From assembly GCA_965363675.1 (NCBI GenBank), contig CBDTTW010000178.1, positions 1 through 6,482 of the forward strand: a stretch of 6,482 nt of DNA, read 5' to 3'. Origin of the DNA: CBDTTW01 sp965363675. GTDB lineage: Bacteria > Bacteroidota > Rhodothermia > Rhodothermales > DASSAV01. Below, piece after piece: positions 1-5,210 of the stretch (position 1 is its first letter; every line of letters starts with the position of its first letter). The notes beneath the pieces are model-generated. The model saw nothing but the letters and a program-made list of their open reading frames with translations, ran no database searches and was not told the DNA's origin. The translations under genes were made by a program, and so were the position numbers.

Positions 1-33
1 ATCCAGGCAAGCAACGGCAAATGGCGCCGCGTG
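1..33. other. Short non-coding tail after the ypdA-like gene
   Basis: The 33 bases beyond the ypdA-like stop codon contain no recognisable gene, T-tract or strong hairpin. A terminator, if any, lies beyond the window. Confidence 0.4.
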
Positions 34-996
34 CTAACGGCCGGCCTGGATGTGCGCGAGGATGCGGTCGGCGTGGAAGCGGGCGTTTTCGATGAACCAG
101 CGGCTCGTGTTGAGGCCGCCGCAGACGGTGCCCGCCAGGTAAAGGCCGGGACGGTTCGTCTCGAAGGTCTCTTCGGTGTGGGCGGGGGTGCGGCAGGGGT
201 CGCCGAGCACGTCGATGCCGAGCCGGGCGAAGAGGTCGTAGTCAGGGCGGTAGCCGGTCAGGGCCAGCACCCACTGCGCGGGCAGGCGCGTCGGGGCGCC
301 GCCGTGCGGCTGCACCTCCACCTCCTCCGGAAAGATGCGCGTGACGCAGGTGTGGTAGAGCGCGCGGATAGCGCCTTCGCGGATGCGGTTTTCGAGATCC
401 GGGCGAATCCAGTACTTGACGCTCTCGGAGAGCGCCGCGCCGCGCACCACCAGCGTGACGCGCGCGCCGTGCCGGTGGCAGTCCAAGGCGGCTTTGGCGG
501 CCGAGTTTTTGGCGCCCACCACCACGACCTCCTGCCCGGCGAAGGCGAACGGCTCCTTGTAATAGTGCAGCACATGGGGCAGGGCCTCGCCCTCGACGCC
601 CATCAGGTTCGGCTGATCGAAGAAGCCGGTGGCGACGATCACATGGCGCGTCTCCAGGCGGCGGCGCTCGGTGTGCACCGTAAAGGCGCCGCGTCGGCCC
701 TCCAGGCCCGTCACGCGCTCGTAGAGGCTGATGTCCAGCCGCTCGGCCGAGGCGACGCGGCGGTAGTAGTCCAGCGCCTCCTCGCGGATCGGCTTGTAGC
801 GCAGGCTCGGCAGCGGATGCCCGCCGATTTCGAGCAAATCCGGCGTTGAGAAGAACTCCATGTTGGTCGGATAGCCGACGAGCGAGTTGACGAGCGCGCC
901 CTTCTCGATGACGAGCGCGCGCAGGCCCGCGCGGCGCGCGGCGATGCCGCAGGAGAGGCCGATAGGTCCGGCCCCGATGATCACGATGTCCAGCAT
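34..996 (-). CDS. ypdA: YpdA-family FAD/NAD(P)H-dependent bacillithiol disulfide reductase (Bdr-like)
   Basis: A 320-residue flavoprotein of the thioredoxin-reductase-like two-dinucleotide-fold type, close to the usual ~325 residues of YpdA. In Firmicutes YpdA reduces oxidised bacillithiol (BSSB) with NADPH in the cytosol. Visible: an N-terminal FAD-binding GAGPIG motif (residues 8-13), an ATGFFDQPN stretch (122-130), a second Rossmann motif VVVVGAKNSA (157-166) for NAD(P)H, and the C-terminal FAD-contacting GLYLAGTVCGG (284-294) followed by FIENARFHAD. There is no CxxC redox pair, as expected for YpdA and unlike thioredoxin reductase. The Cys of the Firmicute GGGPCG motif (Cys14 in S. aureus) is Ile12 here, with a Cys at position 16. 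The start was placed at ATG 996 because the FAD fold begins immediately; the frame stays open to 1227, but that extension overlaps tadA and is Arg/Ala-rich without family similarity. There is no clear ribosome-binding site. It lies 35 bp after tadA, probably in the same operon. The family is secure; bacillithiol as the actual substrate is inferred. Confidence 0.88.
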   Translation of the reverse strand: MLDIVIIGAGPIGLSCGIAARRAGLRALVIEKGALVNSLVGYPTNMEFFSTPDLLEIGGHPLPSLRYKPIREEALDYYRRVASAERLDISLYERVTGLEGRRGAFTVHTERRRLETRHVIVATGFFDQPNLMGVEGEALPHVLHYYKEPFAFAGQEVVVVGAKNSAAKAALDCHRHGARVTLVVRGAALSESVKYWIRPDLENRIREGAIRALYHTCVTRIFPEEVEVQPHGGAPTRLPAQWVLALTGYRPDYDLFARLGIDVLGDPCRTPAHTEETFETNRPGLYLAGTVCGGLNTSRWFIENARFHADRILAHIQAGR

Positions 997-1031
997 AACG
1001 GGGTAGGCGAAGGATGCAGGGGTCGCCGGGG

Positions 1032-1499
1032 TTAACGCCGCTGCCGGAAGAACGTTTGCAGCAGCGCGCGCGCGGCCTCCTCCTCGACGCCCGCAATCAC
1101 CTCGACCTGGTGGTTGAGGCGCGCATCCTGGACGATGTTGTAGAGCGTGCCGGCGGCGCCCGCCTTCTCGTCGAGCGCGCCGAGCACGAGCCGGTCCAGG
1201 CGCGCCCACACGATGGCTCCGGCGCACATGGGGCAGGGCTCCAGGGTGACGTAGAGCGTGCAGCCCGGCAAAAACTTCGTCTTGAGCGTTTCGCAGGCGG
1301 CCGTGATGGCGATGATCTCGGCGTGCGCCGTGGGGTCGCGCAGCCGCTCGACGAGGTTGTGGCCGCGCCCGACGATCTCGTTCCGGAACACGACGACGGC
1401 TCCGATGGGCGCCTCGCCCAGGTCGAAGGCTTTCTCGGCCTCGCGCAGGGCGGCTTTCATCCAGCGGCGGTGCGGCTCGACGAGCAGCGAAAGGCTCAT
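1032..1499 (-). CDS. tadA: tRNA adenosine(34) deaminase TadA
   Basis: A 155-residue zinc-dependent deaminase of the cytidine/deoxycytidylate deaminase fold. TadA converts adenosine to inosine at wobble position 34 of tRNA-Arg(ACG) in the cytosol, letting one tRNA read several CGN codons. The zinc site is complete: HAE at residues 59-61 (His59 ligand, Glu61 proton shuttle) and PCPMC at 88-92 (Cys89 and Cys92 ligands). Asn48, in GRGHN before DPTAHAE, matches the conserved wobble-base-contacting Asn of E. coli TadA (Asn46). Length is typical. Its ATG overlaps the stop codon of the upstream arginine deiminase gene (ATGA, 1496-1499), and a weak GAGG (1504-1507, read on the minus strand) lies 4 bases before it, both pointing to translational coupling. 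Other members of the deaminase family (guanine or cytosine deaminase) are less likely given the TadA-style context around Asn48. Confidence 0.95.
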   Translation of the reverse strand: MSLSLLVEPHRRWMKAALREAEKAFDLGEAPIGAVVVFRNEIVGRGHNLVERLRDPTAHAEIIAITAACETLKTKFLPGCTLYVTLEPCPMCAGAIVWARLDRLVLGALDEKAGAAGTLYNIVQDARLNHQVEVIAGVEEEAARALLQTFFRQRR

Positions 1500-2845
1500 G
1501 GGGCCTCGGACGGCAGCGCCCGGCGGCGCAGCGGGAGGGTCATGCAGCGGGGGCCGCCCCGGCCGCGCGAAAGCTCGTTGCCCTCCAGCTTGACGGCGAT
1601 CTTCTCGCCCTGCCGAAACTCGCTCTCTTCATAGTACGCCAGCAGCCCGCGCGCCGTGACCGTACGGTAGCCGTGCTGCTGCATCATCTCGAAGGTGGCG
1701 CGGTTGCGGTCGTAGCCGATGACGAGGCCGGGCGCGACGGCGAAGAAGTTGGCCCCGTCGGTCCACTGCTCGCGTTCCTGGGTATGCGGGTCCTCGCCGC
1801 CGCAGGGAATGAACGTGAGCGGCGCCTCGGACGACTCTTCGAGGGCGCGCCGGAGGCTCGGCCGGACCTCGGTCGTGAAGCGGCCGGGGGCGTCGCCGCG
1901 CGTGAGCCGCAGCACGCCGCCCCGGTCGGCCCCGCCGAGCAGCGGCGGAAACACCACGCACTCGCCGGGAGCGCACACCGTAAAGACCGTGTCGAGGTGC
2001 ATCGTCGAGCGCCGCTTGGGCAGATCCACCACAAGCAGCCGCTCGATGGGCGTGCGGGCAAAAAGCGCCCCGGCTGCCGCCATGATGCCTCCGAGCGAGG
2101 TGCGCTCGGAGTGCCCCACGAGCACCGTCCGCTCGTTGAGCACCACCAGATCGCCGCCCTCGAACGTGACGCCGCGCGGCAGGCTCACCACGCGCTCGCG
2201 CACGCCTGCAAACCGGGGGTGGTGGCGCAGAATGATGCGCATGATGATGCTCTCCCGGGCGCGCGCGGCGGTAGCGGGGTGGCTCAGGAGGATGCACTCG
2301 TGCACGACGGCGGCCACGTCGCGGGTGAACAGCAGGTTCGGTACGGGGGGCGCGTGGATCGGGAGCGGACTGCGGCCCGTCAGGGCGAACGCGTGCAGCT
2401 CCTCCGGCGTGAGGCGCTTCAGGTCGGCCTCGAACGCCTGGAGGTTGGCGCCGGCGGAAATGCGGCAGAGCTGCTCGGTGAACTCGGCGCGGGCGTCCTC
2501 CGCCTCGAAGGCGTCGCGCAGGAGCGCGCTCACCTGGAGCACGGCGTCCGGGCGCCCGACGACCTTTTCGATGAGGGCGCACATCTGCCCGTGCTCGGCC
2601 TGCGCCTTATCCACGAACAGGATGTCCTCGAAGAGCAGTTCCGCCAGCGCCTCCGGCGAGACGAGATCCATCTCGGGGCCGGGCGTGTGCACGATCACCT
2701 GTTCGAGCAGGCCGATCTCGGAGGAAATGCAGGGGGCGGGCAGCAGCGCCTCGGGGGGGGCGTCGGCGGCGGAAGAAAGCGCGTGAGGGGAAGCCACGGG
2801 TCGGCGCCGGTTGATCCTGATGCCCGGATAAAAACAGGGGGGCAT
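1496..2845 (-). CDS. arcA: Arginine deiminase
   Basis: A guanidino-group hydrolase of the pentein fold, converting L-arginine to L-citrulline and ammonia. At 449 residues it is slightly longer than typical arginine deiminases (~405-420). The family signatures appear in order: SEIGLLEQVIVHTPGPE (42-58), LLFEDILF (70-77), PNLLFTRD (169-176), EGGD (229-232), HSERTS (245-250), MHLDTVFT (282-289) and GGPRCMTLPLRR (430-441). The catalytic set is therefore present: Asp176, Glu229, His283, Asp285 and nucleophile Cys434. The first ~39 residues are Pro/Ala-rich, have no family match and are encoded across C6 and C8 runs, so the true start may lie further in (for example GTG at 2797); neither start has a good ribosome-binding site. 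The gene begins 23 bp after the small membrane-protein gene and overlaps tadA by 4 bp. No ornithine carbamoyltransferase, carbamate kinase or arginine/ornithine antiporter gene is in view, so a classical energy-yielding ADI pathway cannot be claimed from this window. Confidence 0.9.
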   Translation of the reverse strand: MPPCFYPGIRINRRRPVASPHALSSAADAPPEALLPAPCISSEIGLLEQVIVHTPGPEMDLVSPEALAELLFEDILFVDKAQAEHGQMCALIEKVVGRPDAVLQVSALLRDAFEAEDARAEFTEQLCRISAGANLQAFEADLKRLTPEELHAFALTGRSPLPIHAPPVPNLLFTRDVAAVVHECILLSHPATAARARESIIMRIILRHHPRFAGVRERVVSLPRGVTFEGGDLVVLNERTVLVGHSERTSLGGIMAAAGALFARTPIERLLVVDLPKRRSTMHLDTVFTVCAPGECVVFPPLLGGADRGGVLRLTRGDAPGRFTTEVRPSLRRALEESSEAPLTFIPCGGEDPHTQEREQWTDGANFFAVAPGLVIGYDRNRATFEMMQQHGYRTVTARGLLAYYEESEFRQGEKIAVKLEGNELSRGRGGPRCMTLPLRRRALPSEAP

Positions 2846-2868
2846 CGCCCGGAGGCAAGATACGGCGC

Positions 2869-3057
2869 CTACCGTCGGTGGTGTTGCACCAGGTTGATGA
2901 AGCGCAGCACGATAGCCAGCAGCAGCAGCACCAGCAGCACCTTCATACCGATCCAGAGGAGCTGCACGCCGAATTGCAGCAGCGGGATGAGCAGCATGAT
3001 CGCCACGACGAGGACGATGGCTACCACCAGACCCTTTAGCAACTGTTGAATGTTCAT
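2869..3057 (-). CDS. Small hydrophobic two-helix membrane protein, function unknown
   Basis: I do not recognise this 62-residue protein. It is almost entirely hydrophobic, with two likely membrane helices at residues 9-28 (VVAIVLVVAIMLLIPLLQ region) and 31-54 (a Leu/Val-rich run), separated only by a short QFG turn, and a basic tail HHRR. No signal-peptidase site or lipobox is seen. The frame extends upstream to an ATG at 3180, which would add 41 polar residues; I prefer ATG 3057 because an AGGTGA ribosome-binding sequence (3062-3067) lies just before it and the upstream part has no conserved look. It lies first in a tight minus-strand group with the arginine deiminase gene 23 bp downstream, so it may be co-transcribed. 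An accessory or assembly role in the membrane is possible, but nothing in the sequence indicates which. Its Leu residues use CTG heavily, giving a CAG-rich look on the plus strand. Confidence 0.65.
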   Translation of the reverse strand: MNIQQLLKGLVVAIVLVVAIMLLIPLLQFGVQLLWIGMKVLLVLLLLAIVLRFINLVQHHRR

Positions 3058-3061
3058 GGAT

Positions 3062-3067
3062 TCACCT
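3062..3067 (-). promoter_or_regulatory. Ribosome-binding site deciding the start of the small membrane protein
   Basis: The minus strand reads AGGTGA followed by ATCC and then the ATG at 3057. It matches the anti-Shine-Dalgarno complement well and is the best such site in the window, where most genes have weak or no Shine-Dalgarno sequence. It supports the 62-residue form over the 103-residue form. Confidence 0.6.
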
Positions 3068-3095
3068 AGCGCCTGCCAACCGTTGAGACCCGCCG

Positions 3096-3107
3096 CTCCG
3101 TGCGGAG
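3096..3107. repeat. Short perfect palindrome upstream of the small membrane-protein gene
   Basis: CTCCG-TG-CGGAG is a perfect 5-bp inverted repeat with a 2-base centre, about 40 bases upstream of the ATG at 3057. It could be a small operator half-site pair or a short hairpin in the leader, but at this length it may be chance. The rest of the 3058-3236 gap holds a 7-base direct repeat GAGCGTT (3154-3160 and 3217-3223) and no other structure I can support. Confidence 0.25.
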
Positions 3108-3162
3108 GATTGCCTTCATCCGTATTCGCAAAATCGCTAAAAAGGTTGCGCCTGAGCGTTTG

Positions 3163-3170
3163 TAAAGATA
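3163..3170 (-). promoter_or_regulatory. Possible Bacteroidetes-type -7 promoter element
   Basis: The minus strand reads TATCTTTA, 7 of 8 matches to the TAnnTTTG -7 element known from Bacteroidetes. It lies in the only sizeable non-coding gap, about 105 bp upstream of the small membrane-protein ATG, where a promoter for the downstream four-gene group would be expected. I do not find a convincing -33 TTTG at the right distance, and the local drop in GC may be the only real signal, so this is a weak call. Confidence 0.25.
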
Positions 3171-3180
3171 CGACGAACAA

Positions 3181-3198
3181 TCCCGAAGGCCGCCGGGA
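3181..3198 (-). terminator. Weak inverted repeat after truA, possible terminator stem
   Basis: TCCCG (3181-3185) and CGGGA (3194-3198) form a perfect 5-bp stem with an 8-base loop, about 40 bases after the truA stop codon. No T-tract follows on the minus strand (TTGTTCGTCG), so it does not look like a standard intrinsic terminator. It could be a weak one or chance in a GC-rich gap. Confidence 0.25.
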
Positions 3199-3236
3199 GT
3201 TCCGGAGGCAGGCATAGAGCGTTCACGATCAACGGT

Positions 3237-3995
3237 TTATTCATACGGGCCGGGCGGCTCGTAGAGGACTTCGTGCAGCACGAGGCCGCGGGCCGGGGCC
3301 GCCGCGCCCGCCCTACGGCGGTCGCCCGAGGCGAGCGCATCGCGCAGCCCTGCCTCGGAGCGGCGGCCGCGCCCGACCTCCAGCAGCGACCCTACGATGG
3401 CGCGCACCATGCCGTGCAGGAAGCGGTCGGCGGCGATCTCGAAGCGCCAGAAGCCGGCGGCTTCGTCCTCGGGCGTCCAGCAGGCCCGGCGCAAATCGCA
3501 TACGCGGTTGGTCGTCTCGGAGCGGGCGCGGCAGAAGGCGCTGAAGTCGCGCCGCCCGAGCAAGACGAGGGCCGCTGCGTTCATGCGCGCGAAGTCGGGG
3601 GTAGGGGCCAGGTAGACGCGCGCGTTTCGGCCCAGCACAAAAGGCCGTATACTGACGTGGTAGTGGTAGCGGCGCTCGCGGGCGTCGAAGCGGGCGTGGA
3701 AGCCGGAGGGCGCAGGCCCGAAGGCGCGCACGGCCACGTCGGGGCGGAGCATCCCGTTGAGCGCGCGCATCATGGGCGCGCTTTCCAGGACCGCGTCGAT
3801 GCGGAAGTGCGCCACCTGGCCGCGCGCGTGCACGCCGGCGTCGGTGCGCCCCGAGCCGATCACGTCCGGGCGCTCCGGCAACAGCAGGGCAAGCGCCTCC
3901 TCGACGGTTTGCTGCACGGTGCGCGCGCCGCGCTGCGTCTGCCAGCCGTGGAAGCCGGCGCCGTCGTACTCAAGGGTCATCCGGTAGGTATTCAT
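3237..3995 (-). CDS. truA: tRNA pseudouridine(38-40) synthase TruA
   Basis: A 252-residue TruA, normal family length, which isomerises uridine to pseudouridine at positions 38, 39 and 40 of the tRNA anticodon stem-loop in the cytosol. Visible motifs: MTLEYDGAGFHGWQTQ near the N-terminus (6-21), the catalytic GSGRTDAGVHA (47-57) with nucleophile Asp52, FHARFDARERRYHYHV (99-114), FLHGMVRAIVGSLLEVG (192-208) and the C-terminal PARGLVLHEVLYE (234-246). The start at ATG 3995 gives the usual MNTYRMTLEYDG opening; a longer frame to ATG 4028 would add 11 residues and run further into aroK. The chosen ATG shares two bases with the divergent aroK ATG, and no Shine-Dalgarno sequence precedes it. Any promoter must lie inside aroK. 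The next gene downstream begins after a 179-bp gap, so truA may be monocistronic. Confidence 0.95.
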   Translation of the reverse strand: MNTYRMTLEYDGAGFHGWQTQRGARTVQQTVEEALALLLPERPDVIGSGRTDAGVHARGQVAHFRIDAVLESAPMMRALNGMLRPDVAVRAFGPAPSGFHARFDARERRYHYHVSIRPFVLGRNARVYLAPTPDFARMNAAALVLLGRRDFSAFCRARSETTNRVCDLRRACWTPEDEAAGFWRFEIAADRFLHGMVRAIVGSLLEVGRGRRSEAGLRDALASGDRRRAGAAAPARGLVLHEVLYEPPGPYE

Positions 3996-3996
3996 G
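3993..3996. other. Overlapping divergent start codons of truA and aroK (CATG)
   Basis: The four bases CATG contain the truA start codon on the minus strand (3995 to 3993) and the aroK ATG on the plus strand (3994 to 3996). The two genes therefore have no intergenic space, and each promoter and ribosome-binding region would lie within the other gene's coding sequence. On the plus side a weak AGGT (3986-3989) precedes aroK. An alternative aroK start is GTG 4009, which would separate the starts by 13 bp but has a poorly spaced AAGG. Confidence 0.6.
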
Positions 3997-4608
3997 CAGA
4001 GCAAGGCTGTGGACCAGGCCGCCGACAAACCAACGCTTTCTTACCCCACCCGCATCTACCTGACGGGCTTCATGGGGGCGGGCAAGTCTACGCTCGGGCG
4101 GCTGCTGGCCGAGAAGATAGGGTACGCCTTCACCGATCTCGACGCGGCCATCGAGGCGGCGGCGGGGGCGCCGGTGCGCGAAATCATAGAGCGCCGGGGC
4201 GAGGCCGCCTTCCGCGCGCTGGAGCGGGCGGCGTTGCACGAGACCGCCGGAGCCGCGCGCCTCGTGACGGCCGTCGGCGGGGGCGCGCTCGCCACGCCGG
4301 AGGCTATGGCGTGGGCGACGGCGCGCGGCATGGTGGTGTTCATCCGCGTGGACCGCGATGTGCTCGTGGCGCGCCTCAAGAAAGCCGCCAACCGGCCCCT
4401 GCTGCAAGACGCCTCGGGGGCGCTGCTGCCGGATGCGGCGCTGCTGGAGCGCATCGAAGCGCTCATGGCGCGCCGCCTGCCGGTTTACGAGCGGGCGCAC
4501 CTCACGGTGAACACGAGCGGGCTGAGCAAGCCCGAGGCCGCCGCCCTTTTGCACCGGAGCATCTGCGCGGCGTGGGAGGCCGCCGGCGCGCTAGGCCAGC
4601 CGGAATGA
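3994..4608 (+). CDS. aroK: Shikimate kinase
   Basis: A 204-residue NMP-kinase-like P-loop enzyme that phosphorylates shikimate at the 3-hydroxyl with ATP, the fifth step of the shikimate route to chorismate. Motifs: Walker A GFMGAGKST (25-33), FTDLDAAIE (46-54) with shikimate-binding Asp50, GEAAFRALE (69-77) with Arg74, AVGGGA (94-99), the lid arginine in NRPLL (Arg134) and RRLPVY (160-165) with Arg161. All residues known to bind shikimate and ATP in the M. tuberculosis enzyme have a counterpart. About 19 residues precede the first beta-strand (RIYLTGF), longer than usual, so GTG 4009 is an alternative start. It is the only plus-strand gene here: divergent from truA and convergent with rnhB, overlapping the latter's 3' end by 18 bp. 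It is probably transcribed alone; no other aro gene is nearby. Confidence 0.94.
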   Translation: MQSKAVDQAADKPTLSYPTRIYLTGFMGAGKSTLGRLLAEKIGYAFTDLDAAIEAAAGAPVREIIERRGEAAFRALERAALHETAGAARLVTAVGGGALATPEAMAWATARGMVVFIRVDRDVLVARLKKAANRPLLQDASGALLPDAALLERIEALMARRLPVYERAHLTVNTSGLSKPEAAALLHRSICAAWEAAGALGQPE

Positions 4609-5208
4609 GCGGCGGTGGTGCGCCGTAGGGCCGAGCCGCCGCAGGGCCTCGTAGTGCGCCGCCGTGGGGTAGCCCTTGTTGCGCGCCCACTCGTAACCGG
4701 GGTGCTCCGCGTCGAGCCCGCGCATGAGGGCGTCGCGGTGCGTTTTCGCCAGCACCGAGGCCGCCGCAATGCTCAGGCACACCCGGTCGCCGCCGACGAT
4801 GGTGATCTGCGCGGCCGTAAGGCCCGGCGCCGGTTGGCAGCCGTCGGTCAGCACACACGCGGGGGCGGGGCAAAGCGCAGCCACGGCCCGGCGCATCGCT
4901 TCGAGGGCGGCGCGTAGGATGTTGAGGCGGTCGATCTCGGCGGGGGAGCACACCCCCAGCCCCACGGCGAGCGCCTGGTCGCGCACGAGGGCCGCCTGCC
5001 GCTCGCGCTCGGGCGCCGAGAGCAGCTTGCTGTCGCGCAGGCCCGGCAGCGCCGCCCCCGGCTTCAGGATGACGGCCGCCGCCACCACCGGCCCCGCCAG
5101 GCAGCCCCGCCCGGCCTCGTCCACCCCGGCCACGAGCGTATGACCTGCGGCCCGGCAGGCCGCCTCGTGCGCCAGATCCGGCGGGCGGCGGGCATCAGCG
5201 CGCGGCAT
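4591..5208 (-). CDS. rnhB: Ribonuclease HII
   Basis: A 205-residue RNase HII, which nicks the RNA strand of RNA/DNA hybrids and starts removal of single ribonucleotides misincorporated in DNA. The N-terminal AGVDEAGRGCLAGP (27-40) gives Asp30, Glu31 and the GRG loop that recognises the ribose 2'-OH; LRDSKLLS (57-64) is the typical second motif; LTDG gives Asp122 and GGD gives Asp141, completing the DEDD metal site; SIAAASVLAKTHRD (146-159) and NKGYPTAAH (177-185) complete the family pattern. Length is normal. The ATG at 5208 is 2 bp after the murF-like stop codon, with a TGAGG (5216-5220, minus strand) 7 bases before it, indicating translation coupled to the murF-like gene. Its 3' end overlaps the convergent aroK by 18 bp. 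Confidence 0.95.
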   Translation of the reverse strand: MPRADARRPPDLAHEAACRAAGHTLVAGVDEAGRGCLAGPVVAAAVILKPGAALPGLRDSKLLSAPERERQAALVRDQALAVGLGVCSPAEIDRLNILRAALEAMRRAVAALCPAPACVLTDGCQPAPGLTAAQITIVGGDRVCLSIAAASVLAKTHRDALMRGLDAEHPGYEWARNKGYPTAAHYEALRRLGPTAHHRRSFRLA

Positions 5209-5210
5209 GG

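Noticed and set aside
31..849. Long plus-strand open frame opposite the ypdA-like gene
   Set aside because: It is antisense to a gene with clear FAD and NAD(P)H motifs, has Ala/Arg/Gly-rich low-complexity translation and matches no family; long shadow frames are expected at this GC content.
997..1227. N-terminal extension of the ypdA-like frame up to an ATG at 1227
   Set aside because: The extra 77 residues overlap tadA in another frame, are Arg/Ala/Gly-rich and precede an FAD fold that already starts at ATG 996.
2917..2940. CAG-rich trinucleotide repeat
   Set aside because: It is explained by runs of Leu encoded by CTG on the minus strand inside a membrane helix, so it is codon use rather than an independent repeat element.
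1673..3049. 458-residue plus-strand open frame opposite the arginine deiminase gene
   Set aside because: Translation is low-complexity and resembles no family, whereas the minus strand carries the full set of deiminase catalytic motifs.
3058..3180. 41-residue upstream extension of the small membrane protein
   Set aside because: It is polar, lacks a ribosome-binding site and is bypassed by the good AGGTGA site before ATG 3057; it could not be fully excluded without comparative data.
3273..4628. 451-residue plus-strand open frame spanning truA and aroK
   Set aside because: It runs antisense to truA and out of frame with aroK, both of which have complete motif sets; composition is typical of a GC-rich shadow.
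4502..4951. Alternative minus-strand frame inside rnhB and aroK
   Set aside because: It is a Pro/Arg-rich shadow; the rnhB frame carries all four DEDD active-site residues.
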